NCBI GenBank assembly: GCA_030429545.1
Contig: JAUIFF010000009.1
Span: 186,001 to 250,000, forward strand
DNA: 64,000 bases
Source: Polyangia bacterium
Lineage (GTDB): Bacteria; Myxococcota_A; Polyangia; Nannocystales; Nannocystaceae
Direction: 5' to 3'
Shown: positions 1 to 11,700 of the stretch, one piece after another
Layout of the letters: each line of letters starts with the position of its first letter
Numbering within the stretch: position 1 is the stretch's first letter
Made by a program: the position numbers and the translations under genes
The notes under the pieces: generated by a model
What the model was told of the DNA's origin: nothing
The model's input: only the letters and a program-made list of their open reading frames with translations
Database searches by the model: none

Positions 1-87
1 TCGAGGGGGCGAAAACCGCGACGCACTCGGTCAAAACACAGCCGCCCGCCGTGACTGGCGAGCGGCCCAATCCCGACTTCGGGTGAG

Positions 88-2661
88 CTAGCCAAAAATC
101 AGTGCAATTGCATCCTTTGCCGTCTTGGTGGGGTTGGGGAACAGTGGCGATTGGAGGTTGCCAAAGATCTGCGTCACCAGTGTATCTGCATCGTTTTTGG
201 AGGTCTTGAGCCGGTCGACAAAGCGTTTTTTCAGTGGCTCCTCCATGTTATTGGCATGGTGTTGGAGCCACTTGAGGGCCGCCACGGTGTCGGCCTGCGA
301 CTCGGGTTGGAAGCCCTTTTGCATCATTCGCATCCAGCGGGCGACCAACACGGGATCATCCTTGAGTACCGTATCGGCTGAGCCCTGGACAAACCGAGCT
401 GTCTTCGAGGCGAGGTCACTCAAGCCCTTGCCGGTCGGGTCGACAACCTTATCACCGGCGATGTCGTAGTAGACCGCATTGACCGTAAAGTCGCGTGCAA
501 ATGCATCGAGGTCGAGGCGCAGGGCCGAGTTGTGGCCGTCGTGGGTACTGATAATGTCGAGCCCTGTCGGATCGTCGGCTTCGACCTGGACGGCGCCAAA
601 CGGCACATTTTTGCGAATAGCGAGGTCGTTGGGGTCGTTGGGGTTGGGGTTTTTCTGGGCCAGCCCCTTGTTGACAATCGCGTTGTAGCTGTCGATCGCC
701 GGCATGGTGGAGGCAAAGTCGATGTCCTGTGGATTTTTGCCAAGCAGGATATCGCGGGTTGCTCCGCCGACGATGTAGCTCGTAAACCCACCGTTGGCGA
801 TTTCGTCGGTGAACTGGTCGGCGGTGAGGTTGCTGCCAGCGACCTTGCGTGTGCGAAGGTCTCGCATGCGCTGGATATTGTCGTAGAGCATCGCCTTGAC
901 CGGGTCCTGTGGGCGCGGGCCATTGGCGAGTTGCTGCAGGTCCTCGGTTCGCGACTGCCACTTTTCGGTCACGAGGTTGCCACCGATTTCACTTTCGTTG
1001 AGGGCCGGGAACTTGCCGAGGCTGATTTCCTCTTTGACGTTGTTTTGATCGCTGAGGGTGTAAAGCGTTGTCGGCGGCCCGTTGTCGTCTTGTAGCAGCA
1101 CACGGGCACGACCCTCGGGTGTATAGCCGTAGATGTAGCCATTTCGTTCGCTGAGCTTTTTCTTTTGGTTGTTGCTCGTGTCGAACTGGGTAATCACCAC
1201 AGGCGTACCAAACGTCAGGGTGTCCTGCTTGGCCTGACCCAGGGCACCAACCTCGGTCTGTGGGGCAACCTCATTTTTGACCGAGGCAACCGAGCGCAGG
1301 TCGAGTTGGATACCAGCAACCGTAACGGCATCCGCACGTTGCTTCTCGTTCTTGCCAAGTGGCTCCTGTCGGGCATGAAACCCGCGAAGGGTTCGCATCA
1401 CGTCCCAGTCCGTGGTGATCAACCTGGGGCTTTGGTTGGTTCGCTTTGCCTCCGAGAAGATGTCCGCAAGTTCAGTTAGCCGGGTGGCGTCGAGTTCAGC
1501 CCCGGCCCTGGCAGCGCGGCGCTCGAGGACTCGGACGATATTGCGATACTCCTGGGTGCTGCGGTCGGGGACTTTGATAGCCTGACCAATGAGGTCGGAG
1601 CCCTGTTCGGCGAGGGTTTGTACCGACACTGTCGGGGTTTTGCCGCCGAGCTGGCCAATCGAGCGCGCTGCCTGGTCGAGCACACTGTCCGACGGGAGGT
1701 TGGCTTCGAGCGGTGTGTTCTTATACACGCTCACCACCGTCTCATTGTCTTGGTAGGCCGAACCGAGGCGGTTGAGGAGCGGTGCCATCAAGCCACGCTT
1801 GTAGTTGGCTACCTGTTCGAGCAGCACCTTGAGGTTGTCGCCGGTGGCGGGGTTGAGGTTTCGCAGCTGGTTGCGGACCTGGTCCCGGAGCCAGGCTGCG
1901 TCCCGTTGCTGGTTAAACGCATTTCGCGGCGGGTCGAGTTCCGTTGGGTCGTTGGACGCCGGGGTCAACAGTCCCTCAATGGTGCGGTCGACACGGCCCC
2001 ATGCCCGCGCCGAATCGCCGAGGACGATCGCATCGTTTTGCCCGAGGTTGACGAGGTTGGGGTTGCTGAGGTTTTCGATCATGGATCGAACCCGCGACGG
2101 GTGCTCGGTGGTGATCGCATCGTGGAGTTTGTCGCTGACCGACTGCTTGCCGAGTTTTGCCCGCAGCGCGTCAATCTCGTTGCGGTTGGCCCAACCCCCC
2201 TTGAGCGCGAGGACGTCGCCCGACTCGCTGACGATCTCAATACGCTCGCCCGCCGGAGCTGTTTGATTGTACAAGTTGATCTTGGCGATCGCGCGATCGA
2301 CCATTGCCAGCGGGACGTTGCTGTTGGGATTGATCGACAGCTCCAGGGTCGTCGCCGGGCGACCCGACTGTTGATCCGCCGCCCGCGTGCTGGTGAGGTG
2401 GTTGATCATCGCGTCGACATCCTGGGAGGTCTTGCCCACGGCATTGAGCAGGGCATAGCGCTTTGTGGCCTCGTTTTGGACCGACCACTGGACACTCGAA
2501 GCAGAGCCAAAGGCGATACCGGAGATACCCTGGAGCTGTTTGGTGCCAAGCAGGTTTCGCACTGCGAGTGGTGGCCTTCGCGGGTTGATATTGGTGTGTC
2601 GCGCCTTGGGTGCCTTGGGTTTTTTCTTGCGCTTGTTTCCGAGATTATTTTTTGGGGGCAT
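88..2661 (-). CDS. Tc-operon protein with C-terminal poly(A)-polymerase/CCA-adding nucleotidyltransferase domain
   Basis: 857 aa. Residues 1-40 are strongly basic (Lys/Arg-rich, no signal peptide). Residues about 60-600 match no family I recognise. Residues about 585-830 are a class II poly(A) polymerase/tRNA nucleotidyltransferase head plus neck: GGATR at 632-636, the metal-binding D-x-D pair D646/D648, RDFTVNA at 723-729, a DPTGKGLSDL motif near 741-750 and the RNA-binding neck RFVQG..LKDDP near 756-770. The catalytic residues look intact, but the body and tail of a housekeeping CCA-adding enzyme (usually 400-450 aa in all) are missing after the neck. The start has a good ribosome site (AAGGAA, about 6 nt upstream) and lies 46 nt after the TcA stop, so the gene is probably co-transcribed with it. 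Inference: a secreted or delivered nucleotidyltransferase, or an accessory protein of the Tc machine. An ordinary tRNA maturation role is less likely given the context and extra domains. Confidence 0.75.
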   Translation of the reverse strand: MPPKNNLGNKRKKKPKAPKARHTNINPRRPPLAVRNLLGTKQLQGISGIAFGSASSVQWSVQNEATKRYALLNAVGKTSQDVDAMINHLTSTRAADQQSGRPATTLELSINPNSNVPLAMVDRAIAKINLYNQTAPAGERIEIVSESGDVLALKGGWANRNEIDALRAKLGKQSVSDKLHDAITTEHPSRVRSMIENLSNPNLVNLGQNDAIVLGDSARAWGRVDRTIEGLLTPASNDPTELDPPRNAFNQQRDAAWLRDQVRNQLRNLNPATGDNLKVLLEQVANYKRGLMAPLLNRLGSAYQDNETVVSVYKNTPLEANLPSDSVLDQAARSIGQLGGKTPTVSVQTLAEQGSDLIGQAIKVPDRSTQEYRNIVRVLERRAARAGAELDATRLTELADIFSEAKRTNQSPRLITTDWDVMRTLRGFHARQEPLGKNEKQRADAVTVAGIQLDLRSVASVKNEVAPQTEVGALGQAKQDTLTFGTPVVITQFDTSNNQKKKLSERNGYIYGYTPEGRARVLLQDDNGPPTTLYTLSDQNNVKEEISLGKFPALNESEIGGNLVTEKWQSRTEDLQQLANGPRPQDPVKAMLYDNIQRMRDLRTRKVAGSNLTADQFTDEIANGGFTSYIVGGATRDILLGKNPQDIDFASTMPAIDSYNAIVNKGLAQKNPNPNDPNDLAIRKNVPFGAVQVEADDPTGLDIISTHDGHNSALRLDLDAFARDFTVNAVYYDIAGDKVVDPTGKGLSDLASKTARFVQGSADTVLKDDPVLVARWMRMMQKGFQPESQADTVAALKWLQHHANNMEEPLKKRFVDRLKTSKNDADTLVTQIFGNLQSPLFPNPTKTAKDAIALIFG

Positions 2662-2707
2662 GGGAAATTCCTTGGTCGATTCGGGGTCGATAAATAGGCC
2701 GGGTCAC

Positions 2708-5700
2708 TCAGCGCACAGCGGCGCGGTAGCTCATGACCAAAATGAGGTTGTCGAGGCGGCGTTTGTCGCCACGCACGTTCAGGACCAGTTGTGCACCGTT
2801 TTGGCCCACGCGTAATCCCGCGGTGTCGACCAATCGTCCCTCTGGCAAGCTGATGGCTTCCCCGAGATCGAGACTGACCGCAACGGCCGACTGGCTCGTG
2901 TTGTTGAGGACGTAGTGGGCAAGTACCGAACGGATCCGGCTGCTTGCGATATTCGGGAACATCGCCTGGCTCAAGGGCAAGGTCAACGTGTTGCCAGAGC
3001 TGTCCATAAACGCCTGCCACTGCTGGGGGAAGGCCGCTCGCAGGTCGAAGTGCCGCAGGGCGTCGTAGGGTTTGAGCAGCCCGCGGACCGCCGCAGCAAA
3101 CACATCACCACCTTGGATAGCCGTGTAACTGAGCTCGACCGTGACATTGCGAATGCTCTGTGGGTCGTAGCTCCCGGGCTTACCGGCGAGTTCAAGGCGC
3201 CACCGCGACACAGCTCCAGTGCCCTCAAACGGGAGGTAGCGGTCGCTTTCAAAGCGCAACTCAAACATGCCGTCGTTGCGGGCAAACCCGCGGAAGTGTG
3301 AGAGTGCAACCTGTTGGTGGGGTTTCCAGTTGCTGCGCAGCGAAACCGGAGCCTCGCCCTTGGCATCGAGCAAAAAGCCCACTGCTTTGGGGTCGGGGTG
3401 CATCACCGTGCGGTTGGTCAGTTGCGTCAAGGTGGCCTTGATCGTCACCCCCTCACCGGCATCGATCCGCAACGAGATCGTCTTGATCTGGCGCCGGTAG
3501 TGGCCGGGGAACTCGTAGTCAAACACCGCTTCGCCGAGCTCGAACTCGCAGCGACCATCTGTTTGTAGTTTCAACAATGCCAGGGGGTCGTGCTCGAGCA
3601 ACGAGACGTGGGTCTCGATTTCAAAGCGTCGATCGTCGGTGCGGATGTACGCCGCCTCCATGCGGTCGAGATCGTGACCGAGCTGGCTGCCTGCCATCAG
3701 GCCCTTGCGTTGACTGTCCCAGTACTGCCCAGTGATGTACTGGACGTTCTCAACGGGTTCGCCCGCCTCAAACTGGAAGGCCTTCTCCGCCGCACGGGCG
3801 TAGTCGAGGGCGAGCTGGTAGGTCTGGTAGTACAGCGATGACAGCCGGTCTGCCATCCATTGGTAGAGCTCCTGCTTGCTGAACTTGCTGCGGTAGAAGT
3901 TGGCGACGGCCTCGTTGTGACCGATTTGCCGCTCGACGATGGCCAGCTCCTGACGGGCCCCAGCGATCTGTGCCTGTGCACCGATAATTTGCTGCTCGAG
4001 TTGGGCAATGTCGTAGGTGGCGAGGTCGCGTTGCAACTCCCACTCCTGCTTCATACGCTCGTGCTGGCCGACGATCCCGAGGATTTCACCCGAGATGCTC
4101 AGGCCCTCGGCCACTCCGGAGGCAATCTCAGCCACACTGTTGGCCGAGCGGTTGGCCGTGTCGCCACCGGCCTGCACACCGGCGCTAAACGGCCCGACCA
4201 TGACATCGGGCGCTGCCCCGCCGATGGCCGCGACGATACGGGCGATCGTCGACACGATGTGGGCAACAACCGAGCCAGACATCAACGACAGCTGGGCGAT
4301 CTCAAACCCGTTGAAGCCATTGTCAATCCATTGCTGATACACTTTCTTGCGTTCAAGCGCTCCCAGGTGTGCCTGCTTGAGCCCGCGTTCAGAGGCCACG
4401 GCCTCGGCGATTTGGGTTTGGCGGACATCGATGGTCATCGTCAGAATTTCGCCTTCCTGGCGGCTTTGCAGGCGACTGAGTTGCTCGGCGTCACGCTTCT
4501 CCAGGGTGCCCAACAGCTCACTGCCAAACTGGTCGAGCTTGCTGACAAGTGCCTGGGCCTTGGCCAGCAGGAAGCTGAATCGGTAGTGCGGAATGCTGAC
4601 CGGTGCCGCCCCTGAAATGGCCGCGGCAAGACCTGACCCTCCGGCCAGAGCAGCGACGATCGCCATTGGGTCGAGCGGGGGCTGGAACAGCGGCAGCGGC
4701 TGCTTGACACCCATCAGGTTGAGGCCGTGGCGGATTTTGTAGAGGCGGTCCTCCACCCGGTCCCAGTAGCCGACCAACTCTGCATTTTCGGGCAGGTAAA
4801 AGTAGCTCGGCCAGGTCATTGTCTGCGGGGCCTCGGCGGCAAACGTGAGGTCGAGTGCCGAGGGGTCGAGTCCGCTTTCGAGGTACAGCAAAAAGTCGTA
4901 GCGATCGCTGGCATCGCGCAGCTTCGAAAACGGCCGCGGGTCGGGCAGTGGCTTGCGCCCCAGGGGAGTCGGCCGACGCCCCAGCAGGTCCCAGGCGAGC
5001 ACGTAGAGCATCCGCGCCTCGTTGATGCTCTCGCGGGTGTACTGCGAAAACAGCATGTCACCCCAGTCGAGCAGGTTGTCGATGTAGCGCATCAACAGGA
5101 CCTTGCGGTAGGCGAGGCGTCGCAGACTGGCGATCGCGTGGGGGTCGAATGGGTCGTCTAAAAACACCCGCAGCTGGGCACTGGTGCTTTGCATCGCTGC
5201 CCAGGTTTGGGCCAGGCGTTCAATGATCCCGACACTCTCTTCGAGGTCGATGCGCGCGCCAATGCTTTCGGTCTCGATCGTCTTGAGGCCATCGATTTTG
5301 GCTCGCAGGCCCGAGAGGTCGGCATAGCTTTGCAGCGTAGCGAGCTCTGCCTTTGTAAGTACACGTTCTCCCTGGAACGCGCGGTCCATCGGCAACAGTG
5401 CGGCGACAATGGCCTTGAGCCGGGATTCGACACTGGAGATATCGACTTTGTCCTGTTTGAGACGCACCAGGCGGTCGTCGACCCGTTTGGCCAACTGCTC
5501 GACATCCGCCGCCAAAAACGGCAGGAACTTCCACAGGTCGGGAGCCTCCGTGGGGTCGAAGACATACTCGTACCACTCACGTGCTTCTTCAAACCGTTGA
5601 CCGGTGTTGAGTGACTGCGCGATCAAAAACGGTGCATGGAAAAAGATTTCCCAGTAGTAGATCCCGTTGGCGCTGTTGAAGTCCAGGTGGGAGCCAATTG

Positions 5701-8700
5701 GGTAGGAGCCCACTCTGGCGGCGTTAAACTGGATCGTCGTGGTCGAAAACCGCGTGGCTGAAAACCGCGGTGTTTCGTCAACTTCTTGCGTACGCAAGCT
5801 CAGCAGGCCGGCGAGGCCTCCGGTAAACAGGCGCTTGTTGAGCGTTGCTGCGGTTGCCGTTGTCAGGCGCACAATGTCATAGCGCACCGTCGAGATTTCG
5901 TAGGGCTCGGGCGAGTTCTGCGGAAACCGGACGTACTCGTTCCCGCGGAACAGGGTGAGCGAACCTCCGCTGTAGAGCGCTGCATCCACGCCCTCGCGCA
6001 GGCTCGAAGGCAAGTTGCCCCATGCCCCATCGATTGCACGTGCAAGTGAAAGGTCGCCGAGTTGCCCCTGGCCGGGTGTGCGCACGTAGTGATCGCCGAG
6101 AAACAGGTAGACCTTGCCATCGAGGCGTAGCGCGGCATCGATTGCACCGGCACCCCAGACCTGGTCGACACTGCGGGCGTCCGCTGTAAATACATTCGGA
6201 TCGACCGGAGCGTTGGCAGCTGTGCGCATAAACTGGCTGTCGCGGAAACGGTAGCGGCTATTGCCGACAACGACCTGAACCTCGGTGTTTTCCTCGACTG
6301 CTTGGACAACCTCTTGCGTCCAGCCCCAGCCGCCAAATCGTCCCCATCCCCAAATTCGGTTCCAGGGTTGGTGGATCCACTCGACATAGAAATGGCCGTT
6401 GTTGAGGTCTAGGTGGCCGCGCAGGGTTGCGCCGTAGATATTGTGACCGTCGTCGATGTCGACCGTCAGGCGCTTGCCCGAAACACTCGCCCCGCGAATT
6501 GCCAGGTGCTCATAGCCAAACGCTCGAAGGGCCTGTTTGGTCCCGTGGCGCATGTTGACATCGTTGAGTAACGCACCCAAGTGGCCCTTTTTCGGGTAGC
6601 CCGGACGGATGTCCTCGGGCGTGGCGACCGGGCAACAGACAAACACCCCCTCGCCGACGACGTAGAAGTCATCGCCGATGACAAACGCAGCTCGGACTGC
6701 TCCAAAACGTGCAAGTGCAAGTTGTTGGGGGTAGCCCACATCCATGTAGCGCCCGAGTTGACCGTTTTGATCGGCGGTGTAGCGAATCAACTGCTGGCCA
6801 GAAATAAACAGGTGCTGTTTGCCCTCGACCCACGCCGCATCGACGCCGCGGCTGAGCATCTCGTTGTCGATCACGCCAAACCGCGGCGAGTTGGCGGTCA
6901 GGGTGGTCAGTGCATCGGCAAACACATGTTGGGTACCGCGCAAGAAACACGCCTGGCCCTTGGCTCCGAGATTTTCGACCGCGGCCGACATCGTCTGCCA
7001 CTCGGGGAGACCGTCGGGGTTGCCGGTGAGCGGCTTGGGATAGCCGGAGTCGCAGTGTTGGTAGGCATTGCCGGTGTAACGGACGTACTCGCCGTCACAG
7101 ACCAGGAAAGTTGTATTACCAATTATTACCGCCGCATCCACGCGGTTGTTGCGGTTGATCGCGGTCTCGATCGTGCCCCACTTCGAGCCGACAAGTTCAC
7201 TTTGATGGTTCCACTTATTGACCGCGTTGTCGACTTCCGAGATGGTCGGTTTACCCGAGAGGGCCATAAACCGGTCGCCGGAAAACAGGTAGAGTTTGCC
7301 GTCGAGCCCGAACACGGCGGCAGATACCGCCCGCGCTAGACTGACTTTGTACTTTCCTTCCTGCAGGTTGTTGGGATGCCCGCGGCCAAACGAAAGCTCG
7401 CGTTTGTCGATACGCGCGTTTGTCCGACCCTGCTTGTGGGCCTTGCTCTTCTCGTCGTCGTCGTCGTCACCTTCACCGAGTTCGTTGACCTTGTTGTTTT
7501 TCTTGAGGGTAAAGATACGGTCCCCGGCAACGAGGAAAGTCAGGCTTTGCTTGTTTTGCAGGACAGCTTCGATCGTGAGCGTGCGATAGCTATCTTTGTT
7601 GTTGGTACAACCACAATCGGCAAGCAGATCGTAGAGGTTTTGCGGTTTGGGATAGCCGGCATCGCAGGTGCTGTAAGCCGAGCCTGTGTAGCGCAGGTAG
7701 GTCGTCGCACCAATCAGGTAGGTGTGGTTGCCGTCGACAAACGCCGCGCGCACGACTTCTTGGTGCGGCGCCGACTTGGTGAACTCATTGACGGCCCGGC
7801 CAAACCGCGAGCGAATCGTAAACGACTTGGTGAGATCGTCGGTGTTGGTGTATTTGCCGTCGCCGAAAAACCACACACGGCCAGTCGCGTCGGCAAAGGC
7901 AGCCTCAATACGTGGCCATTGGGGCAGTTTGTCGGCGTTACCCGAGAGCTGCAAAAGTCCATCTCGGTCGGCGTATTGCGTGCCGTTGGTGTATCGCAGG
8001 TAGTTGCCAGCCTTCGACATGAACAGCTTGTTGTCCTGCCACCACACAGCGTCGACTTCACCCGAGCGCAGGATCGGGTTGTCGATATAACCCCAGCGAC
8101 TTGCGATCGCTGCCGTCTTCGTGCTTCCGCTGGCATCGATCTCGGCGTACTTCGAACCTGCGTTATTGAACAGGTAGGTGTTGCCGTCGGTTGAGCTAAA
8201 GCCCGCATCCACACCATCCCACTCGGGCAGGTTGTGGGGATTCCCGGCGAGCGGGCGCAGGGTGACGAGGTTGGGGTCGAGCGAGCCAACCGCGGGTTTG
8301 CACAGGAAGCTGCCGCCCTTGAGGTCAAAGCTGTACCACGGACCTTCTGAGGACTCGGCCGACGAGTTGAGCCGAACGACCCGTTGCGGTCGCTCGCCCG
8401 GGGCGAACAGACTGCCAAACAGTTCGATGCCCGCGGAGTCAGCGGGGGGACGGGTGGCAGGATGGGTAACGAGGTCGGCCGTGAGCGAGGCGTGAAGCCG
8501 GCGCACGTGGCCACCGACGCTATAGCTCAGCCCGACAATGATGTTCTCCTGTTGTTCGGCACCGAGGTTGCCTGCACGCTCGACGACGAGCTGCACGCCA
8601 TCAATGCCGCGCGACTCCAGGCCGCTGAGGTTGAGCTTTTGCGGGGCGACCCACCGCAGGTTGAGGTCGTAGTAGGAGAAGTACACCTGCAGGCGACGCA

Positions 8701-11700
8701 GCGTGCCGGATGAACCCGTGATTTGCTCGTTACCGTTGACGGTTTTGCGGCTCACGGTGGTCGAGCTGGTATCCCGGGATTCCGCCTCGATCGAGGCCCA
8801 GAACACAAAAAGGCGGCCAAATGCGTCAACCGGATAGACGCGGTCAGCATCGATCTCAATGCCGAGCGACTGCCAGGCCTGCCAGGTTGCGGCATTGGTT
8901 TGGCCTCCGATAAACGTCGCCGTGCGGTAGTAGTAGCGCCGCGGGTCAGTCCGTGTATGTCCAAATAAAATCAGCTCACGGTCCGCGGCCTGGGTACTGC
9001 CCTCGCGGATGTAGCCACCGGCGATCGCCAGCCGCGAAACCTCGGTGTACTCGTCGAGGTACTTCTTGAACACCTCGGTCGCGCGCTTGTCGTTGATTTC
9101 ACCCTGGAGGAGGTCGTCTTGCAGGGTTTGAAATACCGGGGTGCGCGTGTCCCGAAGTTCAGGCCGGATGTAGTTTTCGGGATGCAAGAAGACCTTGCGA
9201 TTGGCTTCCCACACCCGATAGTTTTGCAACCAGGCCCATTGCCGCTTGAACGTCGCCCGGGCCTCACGGTCGGCAGTTAGCGGCGAAATCGCGGCATCGT
9301 GCTTGGGTGCAAGTGCTTCGAGGTTGACGAGGTATCGGTGAAAGTACAACTGAATCGCGGCGGCGGCTTCTTTGATCCGCGACGTATCGATCGAGGGGTC
9401 GACTTCGACGTCGACCAGGACTTCTTCGTAGAGGTCACGGGGATGGGCGAGACCTGCCTCGTTGGCCACCAGCCAGGCAACCAAGGCATTGCGCCGGGCG
9501 GCATTGTCCGCGTCGGTGAGTTGGCGTTCGATCTTCAACCAATCGGCACCGGTGTACAGCGTGCCGAGCAGACGGCGTAGGGTATCGGCGGCGGCCTTGG
9601 GGTCTTTGGCCGCCCCGTAAAGTTGTGTCCACACCTGCTCATAGACCTCGCGGGGATAGGAGCCTAGGCGGCCACACAGCGTGACCACATCGGATGCACG
9701 CAGCAGCAACTCGAGGTCGTACTCGACCTCGTGGGCGACGTTGTGGGCAAACCGTCGCAGGAAGCTATCGCGACGGGTGAGCCACTTGAGGTCGTCGGCC
9801 TCGCACTCAAACAGCGCGGCGAGTAGGGCGTAGGGCTCGGCGACATCGGGGAGGTCCTCGAGCAGCAGGTCGAGGAACGTGCCCTCAAAGGTCCCGTGTT
9901 CACCGATGGCTTTCACCGAACCGCGCCGGCGATCGAAGTCGACGGCCCGCCAGATCAGATGGAGGTCGCGTAGCAGGTAGTCGTTGGCATGCCGCCAACG
10001 CTGTGTGAACGAGCGGGCTCCGAGCGCCAGGCGTGCGTAGATTCCTGGCGCATGGGACAGCTCTTTGCCCGAGTAGCGAACGTAGTGACTGCCACGGGTA
10101 AGGAAGTAGCGGCCCTCAAACTCGAATGCGCCGTCGATGCCAGACTCAAACGTCGCTGGCAGTGCACCCCAATCGTCACGAATGGCCCGTGGATAACCCT
10201 CGTCGACATACTCGTTTTCGGGGTTGGCGTAGCGGATGTAATGGCCGCCCTTGAACACCAAAAGTTCGCCATCGGGGCCGATGATTGCGGCGTCGACCCG
10301 TGGCGGTGGCAGGTCTTCGCCCTGGACAAACGGGTTTTGCGGGGTCTGCCACAGCGCCGAGATTTTTCCGCTTTCGAGCGGACGTTTTGGGTCCCGCGGC
10401 CACAGCCGCACAAACTCGTTGTCGGCCAGGAGCACCAGACCTCCGTCTGGGCGCATCATGGCGGCGTCGACCTGTGCGTGGAAGCTGTCGGGCAACGCAA
10501 TAGGTGTGCCTACAAGTGACTCGGTAAACTGCTCGGCGAGCGAGCGCGGGAAACCGTCGTCGAGCTCGGTAAACGCGCGGTCGCTATAGCGGTAAACCTG
10601 GTCGCCGCTGAGCAGCCACAACGCACCGTTGTGGTCGACAAAGCTGGCATCGACGCGCCCGGTCTCACGCAGCCTGTCGGTGATCTGGCCCAAAGACGCG
10701 AGTTGTACGGTACGTGTGAGCGACTCACCCCGTGCACATGCAAAGTTTCCAAATTTGGTGACGAGGTAGACCGTGCCCGTCGAGGCGAATGCCGCCTCGA
10801 TTACCCGGTCTTGGCTGCCCTCAGCAAGGGCTTCAAGTGCATGCATCAACTCGTCGGGAACGTGGTCGAAGTCTGGCTCTTCAGACAGGCCCTCGGCGAG
10901 GCGCTTGGGGTAGCCCGTGTCGACGTGCTCGTAGCTCTCGCCGCTGTAGCGGACATATTGATCGCCGGCAAACAGGTAGGTTCGGTCATCGAGTGTGAGC
11001 ACCGCGTCGACCCGTCCGAGCAGGCGGATGCGGTTGTCGATGCTGCCCCAGCGAACGCTGATGTCCAGCAGCTGCCCGGGCTGTTTGCGGTCGTACGGGT
11101 AGCAAGCACCCGCCGAGAAAAACCAGGTCACCTGGCCGTCGGTGAAGGCCGTGTCGATAGATTCGAAATCCGGATGACGTTCGGGCAGGCCCGGCCAATA
11201 GAGTTCGATGTCGCGGGGGTAGGTCCAGGTGTCGGTCGCAGCCTCGTAGTGGACGAACTCGCGGCCACGCAGGAAAAACAGGTCTTCGTCCTCAACGAGC
11301 ACGGCATCGATCCGGTCGAAGCCCTCCTCGACGTACTCGTCGGGAAGTTGCCAAAACGAGAAGTCGGCTGGTTGGGGTTGGTCGAAGTCTGGCTCTTGGA
11401 GTTGGTCGTCGGAGTAGCGTTGGTAGCGGAAGTTGCCCTCGGCGTCGGGAGCCTCAAACAGCCAGGTTTGCTCGCCCTTGCGGTAGGCGACATGGACGTT
11501 GGTCAACCCGCCAAAGCGATCGGCAATCGCCTCGGGGGCATGGTCGGCAACCGGTGGGAGCGGCCCACCCTCAATGCCTTGGTCGAGCCCGACTGGCGTG
11601 TAGGTCAGGTACTGCTCACCGCCAAACAGGTACAGTCGACCGTCGGCATCGCGGACGGCTGCATCGACACGCTCGTTGTCGGCAATCGTGTTGTCGGCCC

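Noticed and set aside
1618..2697. 359-aa frame opposite the nucleotidyltransferase gene
   Set aside because: Antisense shadow; the minus-strand gene carries the recognisable catalytic motifs and operon context.
8682..8691. TACACCTGCA as a further copy of the dispersed motif
   Set aside because: The left half is TACA, not TGYA, and the codon phase differs from the others; probably chance. The TACATGTACA at 40318 was left out of the count for the same reason.
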